From Flavobacterium tistrianum (GTDB taxonomy: Bacteria; Bacteroidota; Bacteroidia; Flavobacteriales; Flavobacteriaceae), in contig NZ_QJRH01000066.1 of NCBI RefSeq assembly GCF_003254545.1, forward strand, positions 124,001 to 188,000: a DNA stretch of 64,000 bases, given 5' to 3'. Numbering within the stretch: position 1 is the first letter of the stretch; the number at the start of each line of letters is the position of its first letter. Under the pieces are notes generated by a model that did no database searches, was not told the DNA's origin, and saw nothing but the letters and a program-made list of their open reading frames with translations. The position numbers were made by a program, and so were the translations under genes. This document shows positions 17,976 to 26,067 of this stretch, piece after piece.

Positions 17976-18028
17976 TTGTTGCGTAATAGATAATTTTTTA
18001 TGATTTTTGAGTACTATTAATTCCAAAA

Positions 18029-18412
18029 ATGATAGAACGTATTATGAGAGAAAATGACATGTTAGAAAAAGAAGAGATTTTTTCTAAAGTATTACGCGCA
18101 GGAAGAAGAACTTATTTCTTTGATGTGAGAGCTACCAAAGCTGATGATTATTATATCACGATTACAGAAAGCAAAAAATTTACTGAAGAAGATGGTTCTT
18201 TTCACTTCAAAAAACACAAAATCTATTTATACAAAGAAGATTTTAGTGCTTTCTCCGAAATATTAGAAGAAATGACTTCTTATGTTTTAAACCACAAAGG
18301 CGAAGAAGTAATTTCTGAAAGACACCAAAAAGATTTTAAAAAAGAATATAGCTCTGAAAAGGGTGAAAGCCAAAGATCTAGTTTTACAGATATTGATTTT
18401 GACGATATTTAA
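18029..18412 (+). CDS. PUR-family DNA/RNA-binding protein (DUF3276)
   Basis: This 127-residue protein contains a PUR repeat (about 13-95) with IFSKVLRAGRRTYFFDVRATK and YYITITESKK, as in Bacteroidota and Borrelia PUR proteins that bind single-stranded nucleic acids. The acidic C-terminus ends in SFTDIDFDDI. Translation may start at 18029 or at the inner ATG at 18059, since the first ten residues are not part of the fold. It is likely an RNA or ssDNA chaperone. It may be read from the ABC transporter transcript or its own promoter. Confidence 0.85.
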   Translation: MIERIMRENDMLEKEEIFSKVLRAGRRTYFFDVRATKADDYYITITESKKFTEEDGSFHFKKHKIYLYKEDFSAFSEILEEMTSYVLNHKGEEVISERHQKDFKKEYSSEKGESQRSSFTDIDFDDI

Positions 18413-18565
18413 TCAAAAATCATCTACATAAAGTAGGAGTCCAATTTGTTCTGCATTTTGGGCTTTTTTTATATATTTAGTTTTCTTATAAAGTTAAAAA
18501 TTATAGATTAAGAGTTAAACGTCATAACTTGCACCTAATAACTTATAACATTCAATTTCCATAAA

Positions 18566-19390
18566 ATGAAAAAATTAATTATCCTCCTAAGTTTCTTCCT
18601 TTATGGAATTTCTCTTTCTGCCCAGAATATAGAGTATGAAACGAAAAATAATATTCAATATTATAATGCCGCTGTAAATAAGTCTGACAAATACATCAAC
18701 GAAAGATGTGTCTTGGATATTTATTATCCTAAAAATAGAACTGGATTTGCCACAATCGTTTGGTTTCACGGTGGCGGATTGACGGGCGGAAATAAAGAGA
18801 TTCCAGAAGCTTTAAAAAACAAAGGTTTTGCGATTATTGGTGTAAATTACAGATTATCTCCAAAAGCAAAAGCTGAAAAAGCGATTGAAGATGCTGCTGC
18901 AGCTGTTGCTTGGACTTTTAATAATATTGCAAATTACGGTGGCGATAAATCCTTAATTTTTGTTTCTGGACATTCTGCCGGAGGATATTTAGGAATGATG
19001 ATTGGTTTGGACAAAAAATATCTTCAAAAAGAAAACATTGATGCCAACCAAATTGCTGGTCTTATTCCGTTTAGCGGACAATGCATTACGCATTTCGAAA
19101 TTAGAAGAGAAAACGGAATTCCTGAAAAACAGCCTACAATTGATCAATTTGCTCCTTTATATCACGTTCGTGCCGATGCTCCGCCAATGTTATTAATTAC
19201 TGGAGATCGCGAACTGGAAATGCTTGGACGTTATGAAGAAAACGCATACATGGCCAGAATGATGAAGCTGGTTGGACATACGCAAACTAAATTATATGAA
19301 TTGGACGGTTACGGTCACGGAATGACAGAACCTGGTTTTCCGCTTTTAGTTAATGAAGTAAATAGAATTTTAAAAGAACGTAAAAAATAA
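18566..19390 (+). CDS. secreted alpha/beta hydrolase (HSL/carboxylesterase-like)
   Basis: This 274-residue protein has a signal peptide (cut near LSAQ, residue 20). WFHGGG provides the oxyanion hole and GHSAGGYLG the nucleophile serine (about residue 137). Asp in LLITGDRELE and His in DGYGHGM complete the triad. It is an esterase or lipase of the hormone-sensitive lipase/BD-FAE type acting outside the cytoplasm; the substrate is unknown. A second hydrolase follows 22 bp later on the same strand, so they probably share a transcript. Confidence 0.85.
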   Translation: MKKLIILLSFFLYGISLSAQNIEYETKNNIQYYNAAVNKSDKYINERCVLDIYYPKNRTGFATIVWFHGGGLTGGNKEIPEALKNKGFAIIGVNYRLSPKAKAEKAIEDAAAAVAWTFNNIANYGGDKSLIFVSGHSAGGYLGMMIGLDKKYLQKENIDANQIAGLIPFSGQCITHFEIRRENGIPEKQPTIDQFAPLYHVRADAPPMLLITGDRELEMLGRYEENAYMARMMKLVGHTQTKLYELDGYGHGMTEPGFPLLVNEVNRILKERKK

Positions 19391-19412
19391 TCACTAAATA
19401 AAATCCACGGCA

Positions 19413-19961
19413 ATGGAGACACAACTATTAATTATACCAGGACTTGGAGATTCTGGAGAGAAACACTGGCAAACCTTTTGGCATAAAAAATTCGAAAACT
19501 CAATTCGCGTTGTCCAAGACAATTGGGATGAGCCAATTCGCGAAGAATGGCTTGACCGATTAAACGAGAATATTTCTAAACTTAACAAACCAACAATTTT
19601 AGTCGCACATAGTCTGGCTGTTTCATTGGTTTTACATTGGGCAGAAAAATACAACAATCCGAATATTATTGGCGCTTTTTTAGTCGCTCCTGCTGATGTC
19701 GATTCACCTCAACATACACCTGAATGCATAAGAAATTTTTCTCCTATTCCGCTTTATAAATTACCTTTTCCATCTGTAGTCGTTGCAAGCGAAAATGATC
19801 CTTATGCTTCTTTTGAAAGAAAAAAACTCTTCGCTGAAAAATGGGGAAGTGACTTTGTAAATATCGGACAGCAAGGCCACATTAATTCCGATTCTGATTT
19901 GAAATATTGGGAAGAAGGACAAATTATTTTACAGAAGCTAATTGAAAAGATAAACCTTTAA
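19413..19961 (+). CDS. RBBP9/YdeN-type serine hydrolase
   Basis: This 182-residue cytosolic alpha/beta hydrolase has the family start LLIIPGLGDSGEKHWQ and a W-rich helix (DNWDEP). The nucleophile lies in AHSLAVSLVLHW (about Ser71), the acid in SENDPYASFERK and the histidine in QQGHINSDS. The usual GHSLG is AHSLA, as in many RBBP9 relatives. The stop codon is directly followed by a long inverted repeat. Confidence 0.85.
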   Translation: METQLLIIPGLGDSGEKHWQTFWHKKFENSIRVVQDNWDEPIREEWLDRLNENISKLNKPTILVAHSLAVSLVLHWAEKYNNPNIIGAFLVAPADVDSPQHTPECIRNFSPIPLYKLPFPSVVVASENDPYASFERKKLFAEKWGSDFVNIGQQGHINSDSDLKYWEEGQIILQKLIEKINL

Positions 19962-20098
19962 TTTAACCGCAAAGTTCGCAAAGGTTTACGCAAGGTTCGC
20001 AAAGTAAATAATGCAAAGCTTTGCGAACTTTAACCGACAAAAACTTCGTATAAAGCCTTGCGTTCTTTGCGTAAACCTTTGCGAACTTTGCGGTTAAA
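19962..20098. repeat. long inverted repeat of CGCAAAG units between convergent genes
   Basis: A 32-bp perfect inverted repeat (19962-19993 with 20067-20098, left arm beginning TTTAACCGCAAAGTTCGCAA) encloses further copies of GCAAAG and CTTTGCG. It starts at the base after the upstream stop codon and ends 14 bp before the end of csaA. A related but interrupted element is at 46.4-46.7 kb. Confidence 0.8.
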
Positions 20099-20112
20099 AC
20101 TAAGAACAGAAA

Positions 20113-20448
20113 CTACCCAATCCTTAGCCCATTTGGTATTTTAAAATCTGGAGCTAATAAAATTACATCTCCCTCCTCACCTACAGCACCAAGCACTAAA
20201 CATTCACTCATAAATTTTCCAATTTGTTTTCTTGGGAAATTCACAACCGCAACAATCTGACGATTTACTAAATCTTCTTTTTGATATCTTTTGGTAATTT
20301 GTGCCGATGATTTTCTAATTCCTATTTCCGAACCAAAATCAATCGTCAGCTGATAGGCTGGTTTTCTTGCTTCAGGAAAATCGTTAGCTTCTAAAATTGT
20401 TCCTACGCGCATATCGGTGCGCTCAAATTCGTTCCAGGTTAAATCCAT
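20113..20448 (-). CDS. csaA: CsaA-type tRNA-binding protein
   Basis: This 111-residue protein is an OB-fold tRNA-binding domain, matching CsaA in length and in FERTDMRVGTILEANDFPEARKP, SSAQITKRY and VNFPRKQIGKFMSECLVLG. CsaA homodimers bind tRNA and have been described as export-related chaperones. No catalytic domain is attached. It is monocistronic and convergent with the RBBP9-like gene. Confidence 0.9.
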   Translation of the reverse strand: MDLTWNEFERTDMRVGTILEANDFPEARKPAYQLTIDFGSEIGIRKSSAQITKRYQKEDLVNRQIVAVVNFPRKQIGKFMSECLVLGAVGEEGDVILLAPDFKIPNGLRIG

Positions 20449-20578
20449 TTTTAAATTGTATTATTTACAAACCTATAAATTTTGTAATTAATGCGCCTAA
20501 TTCTATAACCATTTTCTTTTGCTTTAAATCTAATTTTACGAGAAGAAAAATGAAAAATACTCACGTAAAAGATATAAC

Positions 20579-21472
20579 ATGGAACATACTGAACCAAATG
20601 CATGCATGTCAATTAAAGATTTTGAATCTAATTTAAAACAGGTTCACACTGATAAATATATAGAAACTGCTCAAAATGTTAGGCTTTATGTGAAGGATTA
20701 CGGCCAAGGAAAACCTGTAATCTTGATTCATGGCTGGCCTCTTTCTAACGAAATGTGGGAATATCAAATAGATCATTTGGTGCAAAACAATTGTCGTGTA
20801 ATTGCGTACGATCGACGCGGATTTGGAAAATCTTCTCAACCTTGGGATGGTTACGATTATGATACTTTGGCAGATGATCTTAAAGAAATTATTGAGCAAC
20901 TAGAATTAGAAAATGTAACGCTTGTTGGTTTCTCTATGGGCGGTGGCGAAGTAGTTCGATATTTTAGCCGTCATGGCGGAAAAGGCGTTACAAAAGCTGC
21001 TTTGATTTCGTCAATTATTCCATTTCTATTAAAAACTCACGATAATCCTGACGGACATCCAAAAGAGAAAAGCGAAAATACTGCAGCAGCAATAAAAGAA
21101 GATAGAATAGGATTTATTGATAATTTCGGGAAAACGTTTTTCGGTGTCAATATTATCAACAAGCCTTTAAGCACACCTTTGTTAGAATATTACAGATCTT
21201 TATGTTCTGTGGCTTCTCCAAGAGCTACTTTAAAATGCGCTGAATCATTTTCTTACACGGATTTTAGAGATGAATTGGATTTTATAAAAGTCCCAACTTT
21301 GATTATTCACGGTGACGACGACAAAATTGTGCCAATCGATCTTACTTCAAGAAAAGCGGCGAAATCTATAGCAAACAATACTTATATTGAATATGAAGGA
21401 GCACCTCATGGTCTTTTTTATACGGATAGAGAAAAGCTAAATGAAGATTTATTGGAATTCTTGAATTCATAA
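20579..21472 (+). CDS. alpha/beta hydrolase, non-haem chloroperoxidase/arylesterase type
   Basis: The product is up to 297 residues; the inner Met10 (MSIKDFE) is an alternative start. HGWPLSNEMWEYQ, YDRRGFGKSSQPWDGYDYDT and GFSMGGGEVVRYFSRHG (nucleophile Ser about 123) are characteristic of cofactor-free haloperoxidases and aryl esterases. Asp in IHGDDDKIVP and His in GAPHGLFYT complete the triad. It is cytosolic; the in vivo reaction is probably esterase or perhydrolase activity. A terminator follows. Confidence 0.88.
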   Translation: MEHTEPNACMSIKDFESNLKQVHTDKYIETAQNVRLYVKDYGQGKPVILIHGWPLSNEMWEYQIDHLVQNNCRVIAYDRRGFGKSSQPWDGYDYDTLADDLKEIIEQLELENVTLVGFSMGGGEVVRYFSRHGGKGVTKAALISSIIPFLLKTHDNPDGHPKEKSENTAAAIKEDRIGFIDNFGKTFFGVNIINKPLSTPLLEYYRSLCSVASPRATLKCAESFSYTDFRDELDFIKVPTLIIHGDDDKIVPIDLTSRKAAKSIANNTYIEYEGAPHGLFYTDREKLNEDLLEFLNS

Positions 21473-21480
21473 AAAAACAA

Positions 21481-21537
21481 AAAAGTATCCCAAAGAAGCA
21501 AGCTGAATAAGCTAACTGCTTTCTTTGGGTATTTTTT
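21481..21537 (+). terminator. Rho-independent terminator after the chloroperoxidase-like gene
   Basis: AAAAGTATCCCAAAGAAGCA (21481-21500) pairs with 21517-21536 with one bulge and one mismatch, and ends in a T run. Confidence 0.75.
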
Positions 21538-21599
21538 ATTCTTGTGCGCTTTTATTTACAGATTTTTAAACTATTTTTGAGAATCAAATTTCGAATAAA

Positions 21600-22154
21600 A
21601 TGGCACGAACCGAATCAACAATGCTTCCTTTAGGAACAATTGCACCTGATTTTTATTTAAAGGATACTAACTCGAACAATACTTTTTCTTTTGAAGATTT
21701 AAAAGGTTCGAAAGGCACTTTGGTTATGTTCATTTGCAACCATTGTCCATTTGTGCATCATGTTATTAAAGAAGTTGTAATGATTGCCAATGATTATCGT
21801 GTTCAAGGAATTGGAGTAATAGCCATTTCTAGCAATGATGTTATCAAATATCCTGAAGACAGTCCGGAATTAATGGCTGATTTTGCAATGGAAAATAAAA
21901 TTGATTTTCCTTATTTGTATGATGAAACTCAAGAAATCGCAAAAGCATATCAGGCAGCATGTACTCCAGATTTTTATTTATTTGATAATCAAGACAGATT
22001 ATTTTATCGCGGTCAGCTGGACGATTCAAGACCTGGTAACGGAATTCCTCTTAGCGGAAGCGATCTTAGAGGCGCAATTGATGCCTTAATTTACAACAGA
22101 AATTTAAAAGAACCGCAGAAACCAAGTTTGGGTTGTGGCATTAAATGGAAGTAA
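21600..22154 (+). CDS. thioredoxin-like protein (AhpC/TSA fold)
   Basis: This 184-residue cytosolic protein has a redox-type fold with the motif CNHCPFVHHV (about residues 47-56), giving a C-x2-C pair, and PYLYDETQEIAKAYQAACTPDFYLFD, the cis-proline region of the fold. This matches the thioredoxin-family proteins annotated near AhpC/TSA in many bacteria, of unknown partner. No signal peptide is present. It stands alone and is followed by the leader region of the GreA/B-like gene. Confidence 0.85.
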   Translation: MARTESTMLPLGTIAPDFYLKDTNSNNTFSFEDLKGSKGTLVMFICNHCPFVHHVIKEVVMIANDYRVQGIGVIAISSNDVIKYPEDSPELMADFAMENKIDFPYLYDETQEIAKAYQAACTPDFYLFDNQDRLFYRGQLDDSRPGNGIPLSGSDLRGAIDALIYNRNLKEPQKPSLGCGIKWK

Positions 22155-22181
22155 AACCTCACTAAATTCAAAAAGATTACG

Positions 22182-22189
22182 TATCTTTG
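22182..22189 (+). promoter_or_regulatory. TATCTTTG -7 element upstream of the leader
   Basis: This is a TAnnTTTG match followed by CC, in the common flavobacterial context, 21 nt before the ATG of a 33-codon frame. No TTG -33 box is evident. Confidence 0.5.
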
Positions 22190-22210
22190 CCGTTCAATTT
22201 AACAATCCTT

Positions 22211-22312
22211 ATGGGAAATATAATATCACATACAGCCTCTCTGAAGCCGTTTTGCATAGCAAAACCAATTCCTGCTGTAATTATTTCGCATAATAAGGCC
22301 TTTATTTTTTAG
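22211..22312 (+). CDS. possible 33-residue leader peptide or small protein
   Basis: An ATG 21 nt after a good -7 element opens a 33-codon frame (MGNIISHTASLKPFCIAKPI then 13 more residues) that stops at TAG inside a hairpin. It lies in a 378-bp gap before the GreA/B-like gene. It does not resemble a classical amino-acid-rich attenuator peptide. Support comes from the promoter and the hairpin placement only, so it may be chance. Confidence 0.3.
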   Translation: MGNIISHTASLKPFCIAKPIPAVIISHNKAFIF

Positions 22313-22350
22313 GCCTCCGTCTACTTCACTTTTCTTCTTTTTGACGGAGG
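22296..22350 (+). promoter_or_regulatory. two overlapping, mutually exclusive hairpins in the leader
   Basis: AGGCCT at 22296-22301 can pair with AGGCCT at 22311-22316. CCTCCGTC at 22314-22321 can pair with GACGGAGG at 22343-22350. The two stems share 22314-22316, so only one can form fully. The overlap with the end of the small frame recalls an attenuation device. The rest of the gap (22351-22532) is AT-rich with nothing recognisable. Confidence 0.35.
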
Positions 22351-22532
22351 ATTTACATCAACTTAAACATTTCTATTATTTGACAAAAATCAATTTTTGA
22401 TCAGATATTTTTTTGTTTTTCAGATTAAACATTTCGATTCTGTCTTTTAAAAGTCGGAGAAATTTTTACTTGTAAATTATTCTAAGAAGAAAAAATCATT
22501 TAAAATTTTATAACAATAAATTCAATATAGAT

Positions 22533-22928
22533 ATGAAACCAACACCCACATTCTGTAAATCAGATTATCAATTTTTAAGAGAATTGATTTTAAAAAGTAA
22601 AAATTCAACAAATACTAAAGAAGCTAATCTACTTTCGCAAGAATTAGATCGCGCTATAATCAGCAAAGAAAGCGAACTTGACAGTTCGGTAATTCGAATC
22701 AATTCATTTGTAACGATAGAAGACGTAAAAGCCAAGAAACAAATGAAAATTCAGATCGTTTTACCTTCTGCAGCAGATGTAAAACAATCTAAAATTTCAA
22801 TTTTAGCTCCTTTAAGTGTTGCTATAATTGGTTTTAAAGAAAATGATGAAGTAGATTGGGAATTGCCTGCTGGAATCAAAACTTTAAAAGTAATAGCTGT
22901 AGACAATTCGGCTGTACATCATTCCTAA
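22533..22928 (+). CDS. GreA/GreB-family C-terminal domain protein (Rnk-like)
   Basis: This 131-residue protein lacks most of the GreA coiled coil but has a short helical N-terminus (1-50) and the FKBP-like C-terminal domain (about 55-128) with ILAPLSVAIIGFKENDEVDWELPAGIKTLKV, as in GreA/GreB and Rnk. Such proteins bind in or near the RNA polymerase secondary channel. Without an acidic tip typical of GreA, cleavage stimulation is unlikely. It may be a Rnk-type regulator. It is preceded by an unusually long structured leader and followed by a terminator. Confidence 0.8.
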   Translation: MKPTPTFCKSDYQFLRELILKSKNSTNTKEANLLSQELDRAIISKESELDSSVIRINSFVTIEDVKAKKQMKIQIVLPSAADVKQSKISILAPLSVAIIGFKENDEVDWELPAGIKTLKVIAVDNSAVHHS

Positions 22929-22933
22929 ATTTT

Positions 22934-22966
22934 AAAACACCTCATTCTGTGACGGTGTTTTTTTTT
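22934..22966 (+). terminator. terminator of the GreA/B-like gene
   Basis: AAAACACC (22934-22941) pairs with GGTGTTTT (22954-22961), followed by T residues. Confidence 0.8.
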
Positions 22967-22983
22967 ATATCTATTTGAAAACA

Positions 22984-23011
22984 AAAAAACTGTTCGATTG
23001 AACAGTTTTTT
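22984..23011 (-). terminator. symmetric terminator serving cytochrome c (both strands possible)
   Basis: AAAAAACTGTTC (22984-22995) pairs with GAACAGTTTTTT (23000-23011) around GATT, with A and T runs on both sides. It can terminate in both directions between convergent genes. Confidence 0.8.
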
Positions 23012-23034
23012 TTATGCTTTTTCTCAAATTCAGA

Positions 23035-23337
23035 TTACAATTGCGAATCAATATAGTTGGTTATTGAAGCCATTTGAGTTTCGTCTAATTTTGCTTTTTT
23101 ACCCATTTTCACCAAAATTGGCGTCCATTCTTCTTTCGTGAATTTTTTAGGTTCAAACAGTTTGTGGCATTTTGCACAATTATTTTCGTACAAACTTTTA
23201 CCTGCTTCCAATTCAGGTGTTAGTGCAACTGCTTTTGCCGTTTCGTTAGCTTGCTTAGATGCTACTGGAGCTGCTTTCTTACTTCCACAAGAAACCATAA
23301 ATAAGGCAAGTCCTGCAAGGATTAATATATTTTTCAT
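23035..23337 (-). CDS. small lipoprotein c-type cytochrome
   Basis: This 100-residue protein has a lipobox (LFMVSC, Cys17), an Ala/Lys linker and a mono-haem domain with CAKCH (about 54-58). The axial methionine is probably in ILVKMGKK. It should be a membrane-anchored periplasmic electron carrier. The partner is unknown; no oxidase or reductase gene is adjacent. A terminator separates it from the upstream PPIase gene on the same strand. Confidence 0.88.
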   Translation of the reverse strand: MKNILILAGLALFMVSCGSKKAAPVASKQANETAKAVALTPELEAGKSLYENNCAKCHKLFEPKKFTKEEWTPILVKMGKKAKLDETQMASITNYIDSQL

Positions 23338-23361
23338 TGGCTTTGTTTTTTTAGTAAATAT

Positions 23362-23394
23362 AAAAAAAATCCCATTCGGCGTTCGAATGGGATT
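23362..23394 (-). terminator. Rho-independent terminator of the dual PPIase gene
   Basis: On the minus strand AATCCCATTCG pairs with CGAATGGGATT around AACGC, followed by an eight-T run (A run at 23362-23369). Confidence 0.85.
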
Positions 23395-23428
23395 CTATTT
23401 ATAACAATACTAAATTGCTTCTAAACTC

Positions 23429-24361
23429 TTATTTTACGTCCATTAATTCAACGTCGAAAATTAAAACAGCGTTTGGTGGAATAACTCCTCCAGCTCCAGA
23501 TGGTCCGTAAGCTAAATCAGAAGGAATTACAAAACGAGCTTTGTCACCCACTTGCAATAAAGCAATACCTTCGTCCCATCCTTCGATAACTTGTCCAATT
23601 CCTAATTTGAATTCGATTGGTTTTTTACGTGGGTAAGAAGAATCAAATACTTTTCCGTTATCTAAAGATCCTTCGTAATGAACAGAAACAGTTTTTCCAG
23701 CTTCAGCTTTTTTACCTTCACCTTTTTGAATCATTTTATAACGTAAACCGCTTTCTGTTCTATCAAAACCAGCAGCTAATTGTTCCATTTTTGCTTCAGA
23801 TTCTGCTTTTAAAGCTGCCTCACGTTTCATACGAGCACCTTTTAAACCAATGAAAGCTTCAATTGCATTCCATTTTTGAGCTTCTTCTCCAACTCTGATA
23901 ATTTCAACAGACTCTAAATTATCACCTTGAGCAACAGCATCAACAACGTCTTGTCCTTCAACAACGTGTCCAAAAACACTGTGTTTGTTATCCAACCAAG
24001 GAGTTGGAACGTGAGTAATGAAGAATTGAGAACCATTACTTCCTGGACCAGAATTTGCCATAGACAAAACTCCTGGACGGTCGTGTTTTAAACTTGGGTG
24101 AAATTCGTCATCAAATTTGTAACCTGGATCTCCAGTTCCAGTTCCTTTTGGACAACCTCCCTGAATCATGAAATCTGCAATTACTCTGTGGAAAGTTAAT
24201 CCGTCATAGAATTTTTGTCCTTGAGGTTTTACTTTATTTTCCATATTTCCTTCTGCAAGAGCAACAAAGTTACCTACAGTTCCTGGTGTCAAATCATGTG
24301 TCAATTTTACTAGAATTGAACCTTTGCTAGTATTGAATTTAGCGTATATTCCGTTTTCCAT
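23429..24361 (-). CDS. dual-family peptidyl-prolyl isomerase: cyclophilin fused to FKBP
   Basis: The 310-residue protein has a cyclophilin domain (about 1-165: [40 protein letters not shown]), a charged helical linker (about 165-200), and an FKBP domain (about 200-310: [59 protein letters not shown]). Both active-site regions look intact. It has no signal peptide, so it should be a cytosolic foldase. Such cyclophilin-FKBP fusions have been described in Flavobacterium johnsoniae and Treponema as a dual immunophilin class. It is monocistronic with its own terminator. Confidence 0.95.
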   Translation of the reverse strand: MENGIYAKFNTSKGSILVKLTHDLTPGTVGNFVALAEGNMENKVKPQGQKFYDGLTFHRVIADFMIQGGCPKGTGTGDPGYKFDDEFHPSLKHDRPGVLSMANSGPGSNGSQFFITHVPTPWLDNKHSVFGHVVEGQDVVDAVAQGDNLESVEIIRVGEEAQKWNAIEAFIGLKGARMKREAALKAESEAKMEQLAAGFDRTESGLRYKMIQKGEGKKAEAGKTVSVHYEGSLDNGKVFDSSYPRKKPIEFKLGIGQVIEGWDEGIALLQVGDKARFVIPSDLAYGPSGAGGVIPPNAVLIFDVELMDVK

Positions 24362-24403
24362 TGTTGTTATTTTTTTATTGAACGCAAATTTACAATTAAT
24401 TTC

Positions 24404-25588
24404 TTAATCAATTTGTGCTTTCTGTCTTTTAGATTTTGATTTATAAGTAAGTCCGTAAATGGTTAATGATAGTAAAGATAAGACCATACAGCCAATTGTT
24501 ACTGCTGGCCATCCGCCTAATTTCCATAATAACAAACCGTATGCAGATCCTGCTGCCGTTCCTAAAAATGTCAGCGACATAAATACGGTATTTAACCTAT
24601 TTCTTGCTTCTGGCAATAACGAATATACTCTTGTTTGATTAGAGATATGAACACCTTGAATTCCGATATCAATAAACACAATTCCAATTGCGATTCCGAT
24701 CACACTTTCGATTGAAAAATAAAAAATCAAAAAGCTGATTAAAACCAATAAAATACCATAACCAACTGCAATTCTTGAGTTTCCTTTATCTCCCAATTTC
24801 CCTACAAGAGGCGCTGCAAGAGCTCCAGACGCACCAACAATTCCGAACAAACCGATTGTAGCACTATTAAAATCAAAAGGTTTTCCCGAAAGCAAAAGCA
24901 CCATTGTGGTCCAAAACGCTCCAAATTGAGCAAAACTGAAAACATTAATTGCTGTTGCTTCACGTAAAACAGGTTGCGTTTTTATAAGCGTAAACAGTGA
25001 CTGAATTAACTGCCCGTAAGTTCCTTGAAATTGCGGTTTGTTTTGTGGAAATTTACTTTGAATAACAAAAAAGATCAAAAGACAAATTCCTGCTGCGATA
25101 TAAAACATCGATCTCCATCCCAGAACCTGACCAATAAATCCACTTAAAGTTCGCGAAAGCAAAATTCCAACTAAAAGTCCGCTCATGATAGTTCCTACGA
25201 CTTTTCCTCTTTGTTCAGGCGCGCTCAAAGAAGCCGCCAAAGGCAATATAAGCTGCGGTACAATCGATGTAATTCCGATTAACAATGAAGCGATTTGTAA
25301 AACGAGAAAACTTTTGGCAGTTGCCGCAATTAATAAGGCAATTACAGTAGCAAAAGTAGTCATCAAAATTTGCCTTTTTCGTTCTATTTTATCGCCAAGC
25401 GGAACCATAAAAAACAATCCGATAGCATAACCCGCCTGAGTAAGATAGGTTATCGTTCCGGCACTCTCTTCTGGAATTTTAAATTCGTTGGCTATTAAAA
25501 CAATCAAAGGCTGGCAGTAATAAAGATTTGCAACTATAAGACCAGTGCAAACTGCCATAAACAGTACATTAGTTTTAGATAAATTCAT
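24404..25588 (-). CDS. MFS transporter (drug/sugar efflux type)
   Basis: This 394-residue protein has about 12 hydrophobic segments. The loop MVPLGDKIERKRQIL after the second helix is the MFS A-motif and PLVGKLGDKGNSR the equivalent in the second half. It resembles the AraJ/YdhP-like efflux branch. The transported substrate cannot be told from sequence. It stands alone, 43 bp upstream of the PPIase gene on the same strand, so read-through into that gene is possible. Confidence 0.88.
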   Translation of the reverse strand: MNLSKTNVLFMAVCTGLIVANLYYCQPLIVLIANEFKIPEESAGTITYLTQAGYAIGLFFMVPLGDKIERKRQILMTTFATVIALLIAATAKSFLVLQIASLLIGITSIVPQLILPLAASLSAPEQRGKVVGTIMSGLLVGILLSRTLSGFIGQVLGWRSMFYIAAGICLLIFFVIQSKFPQNKPQFQGTYGQLIQSLFTLIKTQPVLREATAINVFSFAQFGAFWTTMVLLLSGKPFDFNSATIGLFGIVGASGALAAPLVGKLGDKGNSRIAVGYGILLVLISFLIFYFSIESVIGIAIGIVFIDIGIQGVHISNQTRVYSLLPEARNRLNTVFMSLTFLGTAAGSAYGLLLWKLGGWPAVTIGCMVLSLLSLTIYGLTYKSKSKRQKAQID

Positions 25589-25723
25589 GCTGCAAAAATA
25601 CCACTCTAATCTTTAGCAAAACTTTAAAAAAAGTATAAATTTTAAGTTTTTTTTTAACCATATAAGTGATATAAGTTCATTTAAACTTAAATCCTTTATA
25701 AGTTTTATTTCTTCAAAAACATA

Positions 25724-26065
25724 TTAATAGTTTAAAAAGTCTTCTCTTGCAGGACTAAAAACATCTGTAAGCATACCTGTTTCTAAACAAACCACACCAT
25801 GTATAGCGTTTGGCGGAATATAAAAACTATCGCCTTCTTTTAATGTCTGGGTTACACCGCTAATCGTGACATCAAATTTTCCGCTTGCAATATAAGTAAC
25901 TTGAGAATGATAATGGTCGTGCAAAGTACCGATTCCGCCTTTCTCAAAATGAACGTTTACCAACATTACTCTTTCGTCAAAAGCCAAAATTTTGCGTTTG
26001 ATTCCTTCACCGACTACTTCCCACTCTATTTCGTCTCCTTTTATAAATTCTTTGCTAGTACTCAT
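25724..26065 (-). CDS. KdgF-like cupin
   Basis: This 113-residue single cupin domain has HDHYHSQVTYIASGKFDV (metal ligands His and Gln) and PPNAIHGVVCLE, and ends DVFSPAREDFLNY. That C-terminal signature and the VGEGIKRKILAFDERVM start match KdgF, which linearises 4,5-unsaturated uronates from pectin or alginate. No lyase or KduI/KduD gene is nearby, so the uronate role is inferred from similarity alone. It lies 2 bp after the archaemetzincin gene and is the downstream partner in that operon. Confidence 0.75.
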   Translation of the reverse strand: MSTSKEFIKGDEIEWEVVGEGIKRKILAFDERVMLVNVHFEKGGIGTLHDHYHSQVTYIASGKFDVTISGVTQTLKEGDSFYIPPNAIHGVVCLETGMLTDVFSPAREDFLNY

Positions 26066-26067
26066 TT

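Noticed and set aside
20397..20636. Plus-strand frame before and over the chloroperoxidase-like gene
   Set aside because: It begins inside csaA on the opposite strand and overlaps the hydrolase start in another frame; no family.
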